Source of the DNA: Alligator mississippiensis
Taxonomy: Eukaryota > Chordata > Crocodylia > Alligatoridae
Assembly (NCBI RefSeq): GCF_030867095.1
Contig: NC_081824.1
Location: 394,830,829-394,894,828, forward strand
Length of the DNA: 64,000 nucleotides
Direction: 5' to 3'
A program made the translations under genes and the position numbers. This document shows, piece by piece, positions 11,446-23,770 of this stretch (positions are counted from its first letter, which is position 1; each line of letters begins with the position of its first letter). The notes under the pieces are model-generated. The model had not been told where the DNA came from. It saw only the letters and a list, made by a program, of their open reading frames with translations, and searched no databases.

Positions 11446-13447
11446 TTGGTTGTAGTGCAGTTGCAACTTGAATGCTGCATGCAGTTCAGAGAGCCACACT
11501 ACAAATGCTAAAGAAAATTGGAGGGATTTCTGAGAGGCAGCATACAATGAGCAAAAATGATGGAAAGACTCAACCCTATTGGTAATATATAGGCTTAATG
11601 CACCACCTTCTCCTTTGCCTTCATTCTAATTCTGAACAGGTCTAGAGATAAAACCCCTGTGCAATATTCTTTCTTACAGATTACAGTATGATCTAATTGA
11701 CTGCACTATTAGAGAATCATTAGGGGTTTCTTGTTTACATTTTTAATATTTTTAGACTGGACTCTATCAATCTTTAGTCTCCTAAATATTTTCTTCTTCC
11801 ATGTATTCCAATGGATGCAAAACCTATTTTACGTCACTTTTTTTTCCCCCAGGCTGCACAAACTGAAAGGGCAATGTCTCTTTTGTAGGTTAAACAATCC
11901 ACTTCTTTCATCATTTTTGCTACCCTTTTTTCTCTCCTGATTATGTTATTTTATAATGAGAACCACAAAACTTAACCCAGTTCTCCATATTTAACAAGAA
12001 TGTATTTCCTGTTCTGCACGATATCCCTATTTGTATACCTCCTAAGATAGAAACCATTTTTGCAACAGCATCTCACTGTAAACTCTGCCTTGCTATTAGC
12101 TATCTTTCATATTAGTGCTTTCTAACCACCATTTGCCAATTTTGTTCTTCTGCTTAATAATATATTTTCCTAAGTGTATTATTACCTGGTATTTATCTAA
12201 ATTAATTCCTTTGCTCTAAGGGCCCCTCTTATGACAGGGTGTAATCAATCAATCATTTGTCAGTTGCAGTTACTCTGCATGTCAAGTCATTCTTCTGCAT
12301 TGGAGTGCCCAGATTCATTCAGAATATTTACATGTGGGGTTGCACTGTCTCTTTGCAGTTCCATAGAGGTATAGAGAATTTAAGGATTGCTATTCTTTGT
12401 TCACAGCAACAGTAAAAATCAAATTTAGTTGTTTCTATTAGAAGGAGCAGGCAGATAAGGGAATAAAGTCTCAGGGTGCTAAACACCACTGGCCTCTACA
12501 TACGACTTTAATTTAAAAAGCAATATTCAGGCAAGTTGTGGAAAATAAATTGCCTTACCAATAAGGAATCTGCATGCCCTGTAAGCAATGACAGTTGGTA
12601 ACAAGGTAATTTAAAAAAACAATTTTGACATCTATGTGTCTGAAGCTTCTAAACGGGAAATGATAAACCAAACAGGTATGGTTTAAAGTGGGAAACACAA
12701 TATGTACATGGATATAAAAGATGATAGGAATTTTACTAAAAGATTCTTCTACAGTATTTTGCTGTCTTCTATTCTCTTTGCAAGCACTGCTGATTTGTTA
12801 CTCTCTCTCTAGTTATTTATATAACTATAATAGCTGTGTTCTCAAAACACCTATCAGCAAAATTGAACCACAGTGCAATGTCCTCCCACTTAATATAATT
12901 TAGCAACATATTAAATAATTTGGTAAATTAGTCTAAAACTAATTTCTGGAACTTATTCTTCAGTATCCTGATTGATACAGTTCTCTAACACAGGTTTTTG
13001 GGGTTTTTTTCCTGCTAGGTGATTTTGTATTAATACTAGCATATTCATATTCAAACACCATTCTAAATCTAAAATCAGTTTCTCATATAAATATATAGTT
13101 AGGTGTACTTAATATTAGCTATAGTGGCCTCTTCAGTCAATTAGGCATCTTAACCTTCTCAGTGTCTCAGTATGTTATCTCAGAAGTGCTACATTATAAT
13201 AGTGGGTGGGTGGGGATCTGAGATACTACATAGGTCTCTTATTAACTCTATAGTCAGTATAATCCACTGCCAGAATCTGATACTATTCCAACCACTGGAA
13301 GTGCACAGCTAGGCTATTCTGGTAACAGGCAGCCTTTGGCATCTTCAGAACATGCAGGGAGTCAACTACAAGTCGGAAATATACTAAAGAGGGATGCATC
13401 TGAACCCATAGCTTCCAACGTTTCATGAGCCTATTCCACCCTGGCAG
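11446..13447. other. Unassigned AT-rich stretch
   Basis: No gene, RNA or named repeat was recognised. Short open frames in this region (for example near 11731-11940) are low-complexity hydrophobic translations of T-rich DNA. Confidence 0.4.
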
Positions 13448-15067
13448 ATCATAGAATCATAGAATAAAAGAAAATAAGGATTGGAAGGGACCTCAGGAAG
13501 TCATCTAATTCAACCCCTTGCTCAAACCAGGACCATCGTCAACTAGATCATTCCATCTAGGGGTTTATCTAGTCAGGCCATAAAACCTACAAGGATGGAG
13601 TTTCCACCACCTCTCTAGGTAACCTGTTCCAGTGTGCTTCACCAGCCTCCTAGTGAGAATGTTTTTCCTACTATCCAACCTAAATCTCCCGTGGTGCAAC
13701 TTGAGACTATTGCTCCTTCTTCTATCATCTGTCACCACTGAGAACAATCTAGTTCCATCCTCTTTGGAACCCCTCTTCAGATAGCTAAAGGCTGCTGTCA
13801 AATCCTGCCTTAATCTTCTCTTCTAAAGGCTAAATAAACCCAGTTCCCCCAGCCTTTCTTCATAAATCACGTGCCTTAGTCCCCTCACCATTTTGTTGCT
13901 CTCGACTGGACTCTCTCCAGCTTGTCCACCTCCTTTCTGTATTGGGGGGCCCAAAACTGAACACAGTACTCCAGATGTGGCCTCACCAGTGCTGAATAGA
14001 GGAGAATAATTACTTCCCTTGATCTGCTGGCAATGCTCCTACTAATTCAAACCAGTGTGCTGTTAGCCTTCTTGGCAACAAGGGCACACAGCTGACTCAT
14101 ATCCAGCTTATTGTCCACTGTAGCCCCTAGGTCCTTTTCTGCAGAGCTACTGCTTAGCCAGATGGTCCCAGGCCTGTAGGGGTGCATGGGATTCTTCCAT
14201 CCTAAATTCAGGACTTTACACTTGTCCTTGTTGAACTTCATGTGATTTCTTTTGGCCCAATCCCCCAACTTGTCTAGGTCACTCTGAATCCTAGCCCTCC
14301 CCTCCAGTGCATCTACTACATCCCCTAGCTTTGTGTCATCCACAAACTTGCCGAGGGTGCAATCCATCCCATCTTCCAGATTATTAATGAAGTTGTTAAA
14401 AAACTCCAGTCCCAGGAATGACCCCTGGGGCACTCCACTTGATACTACCTGCCAGTTAGATACTGAGCCATTGATTACTACTTGTTGAGCCCAATGATCT
14501 GGCCAGCTTTCTATCCACCTTACAGTCCATTCATCTAACCCATGCTTTCTCAGTTTGCTTGTAAGAATGATGTGGGAGAAAGTATAAAAAGCCCTGCTAA
14601 AGTCTAGGTATATTATGTCCACTGCTTTCCCTGCATCCACAGAGCAAATTATCTCATTATAGAAGGCAGTTAGGTTGGTCAGCCATGTCTTGCCTTTAAT
14701 GAATCCATGCTGACTGTTCCTGATCACCATCTTCCCTTTCAAGTGCTTAAAAATGGATTCCTTGAGGACCTGCTTCATGATTTTTCCAGGGACCAAGGTG
14801 AGGATAACTGGCCTGTAGTTCTCTGGATCCTCCTTCTTCCCTTTCTTAAAGATGGGCACAATATTTGCCCTTTTTCCAATTGTCCAGGACCTCCCCCAAT
14901 CAGCAGGAGTTTTCAAAGATGATGGCCAGTGGTTCGGCAATCACATCAGCCAACTCTCTCTGAACCCTTGGATGCATTGCATCTGGCCCCATAGACTTGT
15001 ACATGTCTAGCTTTTCTAAATAGTTCCTAACCTGTTTTTCACCACTAAGGACTGCTTACCTTCTCCC

Positions 15068-16577
15068 AAAACGGTGCTCCCCAATGCAGTAGTCTGGGAG
15101 CTGATGCCTTGGCACATCTTTACGAGCACTCGTGGTGCTCTGGTGCTCTGGAAAAGGGTCAATGTGGTCCCCATTTTCAAAAAAGGGAGGAAAGAGGACC
15201 CAGGAAACTATAGGCCCATTAATGTTACCTCAGTCCTGGGGAAGCTCTTTGAGGAAGTTATCCAGGAGCGCATATGCGAGGGGCCAGCGGGGGAGTTTAT
15301 GCTTAGGGGCAATCAGCATAGGTTCATTAGAGGCAGGTCCTATCAGACCAACCTGGTTGCATTCTATGACCAAGTCACAAAAGCCTTGTATGCAGGTGTC
15401 ATGGTGGACATAGTCTTACTGGACTTTAGGAAGGCCTTCAACACTGTGTCTCACCCCATCCTCATTAAAAAAGTAGGCGTCTGTGGTGTCAATGCCTACA
15501 CAATCAGGTGGGTTGCAAATTGGCTGGAGGACTGCACCCAGAGAGTGGTAGTGGACAGGTCATTTTTGACCTGGAGAGATGTGGGCAGTAGGGTTCCCCA
15601 GGGCTCAGTCCTCGGGCCTGCACTGTTCAATATCTTCATCGGCGATTTGGACAAGGGGGTGAAAAGCACCTTGTTCAAGTTCGCAGATGACACTAAGATG
15701 TGGAGAGAAGTGGGCATGCTAGAAGAGAGGGACAGGCTACAACTAAATCTGGACAGATTACAGAGATGGGAGGATGAGAATAGGATGGGTTTCAATATGG
15801 ACAAGTGCAAGGTGTTGCACCTGGGGAGGAAGAACCAGCAGCATACCTACAGGCTGGGGAACTCCCTTCTCATCAACACAGAGGCAGAGAAGGATCTTGG
15901 AATCACTATTGATTCCAAGATGAACATGAGCTGCCAATGTGGGGACACGGTCAGGAAGGCTAACCGCACCCTGTCATGCATCCAGAGATGCATCATGAGC
16001 AGGTCCAAGGAGGTGATCCTCTCCCTCTATGCGACATTGTTCAGGCTGCAGTTGGAGTACTGCATCCAGTTCTGGGTGCCACACTTCAGGAGGGATGTGG
16101 ACAGCATCGAGAGGGTCCAGAGGAGGGCCACTGACATGATTAGGGGGCAGCAGGGCAGGCCCTATGAGGAGAGGCTATGGGACCTGAACCTGTTCAGCCT
16201 CCACAAAAGAAGGCTGAGAGGGGATCTGGTGGCCACTTATAAACTTGCCAAGGGGGACCAGCAGGCAATGGGAGAGCCCCTGCTCCCCAAGCACTCCCAG
16301 GGGTAACAAGGAACAATGGCCATAAGTTGACTGAGAGTAAATTCAAGCTAGATATCAGGAAGCATTATTTCACTGTCAGGGTGGCTAGGAGCTGGAACCA
16401 ACTTCCAAGGGAAGTGATGCTTACCCCTACCCAGAAGGTCTTCAAGAGGAAGCTAGATAGCCACCTAGCTGGGGTCATTTGACCCCAGCATCCTTTCCTG
16501 CCCATGGCAGGGGGTCAGAGTAGATGATCTGCTTAGGTCCCTTCCAACCCTACCAACTATGAAACTATGAAACTATG
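15068..16577 (+). mobile_element. CR1 LINE, sense copy inserted into the antisense CR1
   Basis: A 5'-truncated CR1 carrying RT palm to the 3' end. One frame is open from 15074 to 16306: RT motif NYRPINVTSVLGK, then [13 protein letters not shown], catalytic FADD near 15680, and VPQGSVLGP. It ends with a frame break in the C-terminus near 16300, and the remaining C-terminal codons continue in another frame to about 16480. The 3' tail ends in three ACTATGAA-like repeats (16553-16577). No ATG start is meaningful, because the real start lies in the missing 5' part. It is better preserved than its host copy. Target duplications were not evident. Confidence 0.9.
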
Positions 16578-16780
16578 ACCCTGCCTCTGAAGACCAAGGT
16601 AAAAAAGGAATTGAATACTTTATCCTTTTCTTCGTCATCTGCTACTAGGTTGCCTCTCCCATTCAGTAATGGACCCATACTTTCCATGACCTTCCTTTTG
16701 TTGCTAGCATACTTATAGAAAGCCCTCTTGTTACCCTTCAGGTCCTCTTCTAGCTGTAACTGCAATTGTGCTTTGGCCTT

Positions 16781-17504
16781 TGTAACAGGGAAGCCATCCT
16801 CTTGTTACTTGTGGAATAAGGAGACAATACTTACTATGGCTGCTGCAGAGCAGCAAGAGCAATGATGACATCATCAGACAGGGGTGGCAACATTAACTGC
16901 ACCTGCAAAGAAAAGTAATGAAGCAATTACTCATCAGAAACGAATCACCAATAAGTAAACAGGACAGACTGAATCATTTCCTAGAAAGGGAACTGTGAAT
17001 TCTGGTAAAGTGATGAACAGAGTGATTCATGTGGAGAAATGGAGTGAATGAGGGTCAGCACATAAGGTGAGAACCCCACTGACTGCTGTCCGAGACGAAA
17101 GCAAATGGAGGAGACATTTTGCACCCAAAAGAAGGTAACTGCATTTTTTTTTAAGTTGAGAGACCTTACAAATTTCAGTGAGACATATCACTGAAGAAGA
17201 GCAGAGAGTTGGTGAGAGTAATCGCTCTCTACAAAGACTAAGACTATGGGGAATTTATTTGAGACTTTGCTTACCTGTTTGTGTTATACTTTAGGGAGAA
17301 TTTGAGCCCTAGCACAGGATTTTTTTTTCTTTTTTTTTTCTTCTTTTTTTGACCTGATGTGGGCAAAGCCATGTAAAGGAAATTATGAGACATAATATAA
17401 CATATGTAAACACCACGAGGAGTCCTCCATGTGATAACTTACAAATTTTATTCTCAAGGGTTTTCTTATTTTTGTTTCCCTTTCTTACACATTACCCTCT
17501 CACA
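16781..17504. mobile_element. Probable solo LTR inside a CR1 (5-bp TSD)
   Basis: A 724-bp block interrupts CR1 coding sequence. It begins TGTAACAGGG and ends CCCTCTCACA, so it has TG...CA ends with an imperfect 12-bp inverted terminus. It is flanked by GCCTT on both sides (16776-16780 and 17505-17509). Removing it and one GCCTT joins CR1 codons (EIRKA + KAQLQ). It contains T-rich tracts and no coding sequence. The structure fits a solo LTR of an endogenous retrovirus. A non-autonomous DNA element is the alternative. Confidence 0.65.
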
Positions 17505-18770
17505 GCCTTTCTGATTTCATCTCTGCATGACCAAGCAATATTCTTATATTCCTCGCCAGCCATCTGTCCAACCTTCCACTTCTTGTAAGCTTCTTTTTGG
17601 TGTTTAAGCTTGCTGAAGAGCTTTCTGCTATGCCAAGTTGGTCACCTGCCATATTTGCTAGTCTTCCTGCACATCGGGTTTTGTTTTCCCTGCACCCTTA
17701 TCAAGATTTGTTTAAAATACAACCAACTCTCCTGGATTCCTTTCACCCTCAGATTGCCCTCCTAAGGGTAGTCTTCCCATCAGTTCCCTGAGGGAGTCAA
17801 AATCTGCTTTTCTGAAGTCCAGGGTCCATACTCTGCTGATCTCCTTCCTTCCTTTTGTCATGATGCTGAACTCAGTCAACTCGTGGTCACCACTGACCAA
17901 CTTGCCATCCGATTCTACATCCACCAGCAATTCTTCCCTGTTTGTGAGCAGTTGGTCAAGAAAAGCACAGCCCCAAATTGGTCTCTCTAACACTTGCACC
18001 AGGAAGTTGTCTCCAACACTCTCCAAAAACTCCTTAGATTACCTGTGCACTACTGTATTGCCCTCCAAGCAGATGTCAGGTTGATTGATGTCCCCCATGA
18101 AAATAAGGGCCTGTGATTGAGCAACCTCCACTAGCTGTCTGAAGAAAGCCTCATCTGACTCATCCTCCTGGTCTGGTGGTCTATAACAGGCACTCACCAC
18201 ATCATCACCCTTATTGCTCTCTCCTCTGACCCTAATCCAAAGAGTTTCAAGCTCTGGGCAATCATATGGGTCTCTTACATAAAAAGCAACTCCTCTTTCT
18301 CTTCTCTCCTGAATGTATTTCCTGAACAGTTTATACCTATCCATGACAGTTCTCCAATCATGCAAGCTATCACACCAAGTCTCTATTTTTCCATTTATAT
18401 CATAATTCCATAACTGTGCAAGGACCTCCAATTCTTCCTGCTTCTTTCCAAGATTCTGTGCATTTGTATACAGACACCTGAGGTAACTAGATGATTGCCC
18501 TACTTTCTCAGGAAGAATGAAAAGTCCTTCCCTGTTGACCTCCCTCTCCTGTTTGTGCTTCCTCCAGGTCACTTATTTTACCACTTATCTCAGGCCTTTG
18601 GTCTCCATCCCCTAGCAAACTTAGTTTTAAGTCCTCCTCATTAATTTAGCAAGCCTGTCTGCAAAGATGCTTTTCCCTCTCTTCATTAGGTGTATTCCAT
18701 CTCTTCCAAGCAATCTTTCTTCTTAGAAAAAAATCCCATGATCAAAGAAGCCAAATACCTACTGGCAACA

Positions 18771-20930
18771 GGTGTTTAGTTGAACAGTCTGACAGGAGGG
18801 CAGTGTTGGTGGTTATGGCACACATGCAGAAAATGGAAGATCTGGGATATAGGAAAGCAAGAGGGAGCATTATTCTCCTTCTATGAGAGGGGAACCTCCT
18901 CAGAAAGGGCAATGGGTTTTTCTCCCAAAAGTTATTTTTGCATTTTATCCAGCAACTACCTAATGCAAAATTACTCTTACAGGGAGGTTTTTTTTGGGTG
19001 GTTCATGGCCAAGGATTGAAATATAGTTTGGGGAAAAAGGGAAGAGATAGCCAGGCCTATCAGTTTGTATCACTCAGGAAGAAAAATTAAGATTGAAGGA
19101 TTTATCAAGAAATATTTGACTGCCCATGGTGAAGGTTCTTATGGAAACACAATCCTCCATCTCAGTGACCCATAATGTAATATAAGGGATCTTAAGAGTG
19201 TATACAACCTTTTGCTGCACTCAATCTATGATCATGCAGATTACTTTAACCTGTCTGACCGTACACTACAATCAACATATACAGGTGTTCGCTAGTTCCC
19301 AGAGCCATGTGAAGAACCTTGTGTAAGTAAGTGAGATGGGAAGAGGGGAGGGCAGGTCCATGAGATGGTGAGGAGTGCAGGAGTGTGGGGGGGGGGAGGG
19401 GGAGAGCAACTAAAAACAGCTAGGTCAAGAGGGGTAGGAAGAGCTCAGCCCCAGGGCTGGGATGATTAGTTGGGCTTTCCTTGCCCCAGAGGTGCACTCT
19501 AAATGTGTGTAGACATTTGCTGGATTGGTTTAGTCCATTTCTGATCTAATTTAGTTCACATACTTAGGTGAACTATAGATTGAGCCCACCATTTTTGCCC
19601 AGTTTAATCCTCCTGAACATCTGCACAGATGGGCACTTAAATTTACCTAACCCTAGTTAGGTTGATATAAATGTAATGTCTACATATGTGCTAAGACTGT
19701 TACATGAAATAATAAGAACAATGTATGATTCTCATAAGAAAGGGTATTTTATGCAAGCATTACAGATTATTGCACAGGCACTGCATGATAGGCTTAAAAG
19801 TTTGAAAAAGGAATGTAATAACTGGAAGAAGATGTATAGTGTTCTGCAGGAAAAGCATGTTAAGCTGGAGGTTAAAAATGAGAGAAGCCGCTAACTCACA
19901 AATAGCTAGGAGAGAGGAAAGAGAAGGAGGGGCAATTAAGAACCAGCTGGAACTTTGGATGAAATCAGTGTGAAAAATTAAAAATATAAGATTAAAAAAA
20001 AAAATTTTGGATGGGAGAATGGGGTTTACCAGCTGTAACGCTAATGAATGTAATGTACGAGTAAAATATTAATGGCAGTGCCTCATTTGGAACAAATGCT
20101 TTTAAAAGCTAAAGTCTGAATTTCCTAAAAGGTGAGCCTGCATATACATTGATATAATGACATCTAGGGCAGAGGATAGTATGCAATGAAATGGGATAAA
20201 AACAGATTGTTGCAAATAGATGAATTAGTTATTCTGCATATGACAAAGACTTTTTGAGCTATACACAGATGGTTATTTCATCCAAACGTCTTGTAATAAG
20301 TGGGCATCAAAGTTTTAATGGAACTAAACCTTCATACTGATTAACAAAGAGCATCTGTGCTCATGACATAAATAAGACAACTTAATGCTAAAACAATAAC
20401 TATAGAGAAATATGCCTCATCCTTGTTAGAGATCATTAGTGTAGGGTATGAGTCTCAGACAACACAAGTATTATGTCTTGGGAAATGCAACACACAATTA
20501 CAATAAAGTAAACCAAAATTTAGCCATTTCAGGATAATTAATTATGAGCAAAACTTCCGTAAAGAAAATGAGAGATGACTGTGCTTCACAACAGAAGAAA
20601 TTAAAAAGAATTTTAAATGGTCTTCTCTCTAGAAAACGAAGTCCAGAGCATAAATTTATTTATTTAATGTTATCTATTCATATTCAGTAGTAAGAGAAGT
20701 TAATCATGAAGCAACCTTAGTAAGCATGAAGCTAGATAAATTCAAACTAGAAATAAAGCACACAATGAGATTAATTAGACATAAAGACAATTTACTAAGG
20801 GAAGTGGTATTCTCTATTGCTTAAAGACTTTAAGTTGGAATTGGGTGTGTTTCTAAAATATTTGTTTTAACTCCATTGAGATCTAGAGGCTTGATGTAGT
20901 AATTGGCTTGTATTATACCAGAACACTCTT
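18771..20930. other. Mostly unassigned stretch
   Basis: No host gene seen. At 19480-19660 the sequence has the look of a decayed palindromic DNA transposon ('gtagacatttgctgg', 'cagtttaatcctcctgaac'). A 72-codon frame at 19676-19894 encodes a lysine-rich, coiled-coil-like peptide of unknown origin, which I do not call a gene. A G-run lies near 19388-19404. Confidence 0.4.
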
Positions 20931-21730
20931 TAGATCAATAGTTCTCAACCTCTTTACACTCAAAACACCCCTCGTTAGACTCAAAAACACTCTTTAGAAC
21001 AGTGCTTTCCAAACTGTGGGTTGAGACCCCAAATGGGATAACAACATTAGCGTATCGGGTCATGATAAATGTTCCCCCTGAGATTTCTGCACCCACAGCA
21101 GGGTGCAGGGCTGTAGCCAAGCTGGACCATCTCTAGACAAGAGCTAGCTCTGCAGCCCAGTGGGTGGGACACATTGTAGGGAGGGCATGCTACACCACCA
21201 TGGCCACCAAGGTGAGTCACAGCATCAGTGGCAGTATGGAGTTGTGCTCCCACTGGTGCTGGGTGAGCAGGTGGTGCCTCAGCTTGGCAGCCATGGTGGC
21301 ACTCCCTCCCTCCTGCACCAGGTCCTGCCCACTGGAACATGGAGCCCCCAGGAGGAGGGCAGAAGAGCAGGGAGTCCCAAGTCTGTAGCAAGCATTCTGC
21401 ATGCTCCCTGACGCCACAGGCAGTGCTACCCATGGGAGAGGGGATGGGACAGGTGGGAAGGAAACTGGGCTCTGCACTCTGCTCTGGCTGCAGTAGCCAC
21501 TGCCCCCCACAGGTGCCAGTCAGAGCTTGGGCACTGCTAGCGGGGCAGGGTGCTGTAGGTTGTGGAGCACCTGGTGTGGGCCTGTGGGTGGAGAGCGAGG
21601 GGCTCTGGCAGGGCCAGGGGGTTGTGGGTGGGGAGTGATGGGCACCAGGGATTCTGGGTGGCTGCAGGTTGGGAGTGAGGGGCCAGGCTGAGGAAATGAG
21701 GTCATGCTGAGAAAGTGAGGTCATAAATGG
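20930..21730. mobile_element. GC-rich non-autonomous DNA transposon remnant
   Basis: The left part reads 'gttctcaacctctttacac' and 'tttccaaactgtgggttgag', typical hAT-like terminal wording. It is followed by a GC-rich body (about 21080-21700) with overlapping meaningless open frames on both strands. No transposase was recognised. The boundaries and family are uncertain. Confidence 0.4.
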
Positions 21731-21849
21731 GTTTATGCTAAGGAAAAGTTTAGCCTTAGAAAATTCTAGTTCTCAGCTTTCACTCATTTTTTGACTATAG
21801 AAAAATAATATTGCAATTCTTTTGTTGCATGCTACTTTGACCCGGCTCT

Positions 21850-22090
21850 GAAATGTCTATAGTCTGGGTGTTTCAGCAGAGTGTTTTGGCACTTTTAGCT
21901 AAAGCTGATTCAATCAGCTAGTAGATAAAAGCATCACAAAGCCCCAGTAAGGCACCCGATCGATACAGACGTTGGGTGAGCCAGGTCCAACTAACTGCTG
22001 CCTCTTCTGGGCATGTGCTGCGCTTAGTGGGGGAGCACATGGAGTTTAAAGTAAAGCACCAGGGTTTCTTTAATGTCTGCAAGCGATCCT
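21850..22090. mobile_element. Palindromic MITE family, copy b
   Basis: It shares blocks with 10840-11110 in the opposite orientation: 'agataaaagcatcacaaagccc', 'ggtccaactaactgctgcc', 'cttctgggcatgtgctgcgc', 'gtttaaagtaaagcacc'. An internal hairpin surrounds 'gctgattcaatcagc' near 21910. The two copies together show that this is a dispersed family. Confidence 0.6.
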
Positions 22091-22930
22091 CAGCCCTGTA
22101 AGTTCAGTTAGCATGTCCTGAGTGTCACATGAGATAGGGCTCTAACATTTGCATGTACTTAAAACTTAAGTGAGGCTGCTTAGAAATGCTGCATTTAGGA
22201 AACTAGTTCTTGTTCTGTAACTAAATATTGGTAAGAGAAAGCATTGCTTTAAGTATTTTTTTCCATTTGCTAAGGGGTAAAATATATGGGGTGGGGGGAG
22301 ACAGCAGATCAGTCTCTAGTTGGAGCAGAATTCAAGGTCTCAAGGAAGGAGTGTGCTCTTAATACAAATGGTCCTTTTTACATTATATCAAAACAGCCTT
22401 TGAACAGGGACACTCAAATAGCATGCAGACAAAACGTCTCTTTCAGAATTCTCAGCTCATATTCTTGTGACCACTTTCCCAAAATTGGACTTCATTTAGC
22501 ATGATTAAGGCACCAAGCAATTGTTTGCAAGAGCTTCTCCTAAGAGCAACTGCACCACAAAACCTAAAACAAGAAGCATTTTTTCAGCAATTGAACAGGA
22601 TTTGCATGCTCAGAAAAAGGAGTGTATAAAACTGTGTGTAACAGCACCATCTGGTGACTCCCACTTTAATATTTTTAAAAATTAATATAATACCCATACA
22701 ACCATAATACTTCTGATCAATAAGAAAAGTTGTTATAATCTAATAATAATAATAGTGACTGTCATGTCTACTTCATTATACAAATATATCCACTATTATT
22801 TTGACTCCCACCTGTTGCATGTATACACTGTGTCACAATCTGTTTTACTCCTTTTTCTAAATATAGCAAGATGGGACATTAGTCCTTAACTTAAGCTCCT
22901 GATAAAATAATTATACTAAATAAATTTACC
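22091..22930. other. Unassigned AT-rich stretch
   Basis: No named repeat or gene recognised. A short AAT run (about 22742-22755) is the only obvious structure. Confidence 0.4.
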
Positions 22931-22933
22931 TTG

Positions 22934-23190
22934 AGGCCAGGTACAGACATTACACTTTTACAAGTGACCAGAAACTGGTCTATACCCATAACACAACAGA
23001 AGTTCAACACACGCAGACTGGTTTAAAAATGGCAGAACATGGTCTAAGATTTGCCCCTTTCCTTCCCCTCACCAAAGGGTGAATGTGCATTCTGTTTGCT
23101 ATCAATTCAAACTAAGTGGCTTACAGAAAACAGCGTAACTTAGATCAGTTCTACCTCAGGCTTTTGGATGTCTGTACCTCGCCTGAATTT
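22934..23190. mobile_element. Putative short MITE with inverted ends
   Basis: CCAGGTACAGACAT at the left end is mirrored by ATGTCTGTACCTCG at the right end. The interior is about 230 bp and non-coding. No clean target duplication was found, so superfamily assignment is open. Confidence 0.45.
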
Positions 23191-23329
23191 CTTTCAGTAA
23201 AAGGAAAAAACTTGGGTTATTAACCCACAAAAGCAGCTTCAGAATGTCTCATCCTAATATTTAGAATAAATTCCATTTAGGTTATGCTTCCCTGAGAGAT
23301 GCTTGCCTGATGTGTGTCTAACCTCTGGA

Positions 23330-23770
23330 GAGGAGTAACATTTCAGTCCTGCTAGGATTTAGACCAAGAGATTCCTAGCTAGCTCTTGCCCCCTTGCTCA
23401 GGGTCAGACTGATCACCATATCTGTGGTCAGGGAGGAATTCTACTCCGTGGTCAGATGGGTATGATTGTTGGGGGAGTGGTTTGCCTTCCTTTGTAGCAA
23501 AGGGTGTTGTCCTCTTCCTTCCATCTCTTAGACATATTTTTAACAACCCTTGAGGCAGTACATTGTTGGCTGCTGTGGTCTCTCTGCTTTACCTGTGGCA
23601 GGCTGTATTGTCTTGTAGTTGCATCAGGGTTGAGATTTGTTAATGAGTTAGACAAAACATTTGTACAGGATCATTTGCATTGGGATATTTCTGCCTCAGG
23701 CAGGGGGTTGAACTACATGACCTATGGTGGTCCCTTCCGACCCTGTTTCTCTATGATTTCAATGATTTCA
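23330..23770 (+). mobile_element. CR1-family 3' UTR and tail
   Basis: 'gctcagggtcagactgatc', 'ggtcagggaggaattctac', 'gcagggggttgaactacatg', 'tggtcccttccgaccctg' is the typical order of a sauropsid CR1 3' UTR. It ends with degenerate octamers (tatgatttcaatgatttca). No ORF2 sequence remains. Confidence 0.7.

Larger units (their letters stand above)
13448..18770 (-). mobile_element. CR1 LINE, antisense copy interrupted by a CR1 and an LTR
   Basis: The 3' end with octamers (ATCATAGAATCATAGAATA) is at 13448. RT lies at 14940-14047 (NYRPVILTLVPGKI, catalytic FVDD). Upstream of RT is at 16765-16578 (FYKYASNKRKV..MGPLLNGRGNLV) and at about 17800-17511. The endonuclease lies at 18572-18039 (LYTNAQNLGKKQEEL, then MGDINQPDICLEG). 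The element is split at 15068-16577 by a plus-strand CR1 and at 16781-17504 by a probable solo LTR. Joining the outer pieces in order restores CR1 domain order, so both insertions came later. Frameshifts and stops make it inactive. It is more diverged than the inserted CR1. Confidence 0.88.

Noticed and set aside
19676-19894. 72-codon lysine-rich frame that looks like a coiled coil
   Set aside because: No recognised homology, no neighbouring exon signals and AT-rich composition. Not enough to call a gene.
21047-21724. Long overlapping open frames in GC-rich DNA
   Set aside because: Open on both strands at once because of composition. No domain; the flanks look like a DNA transposon.
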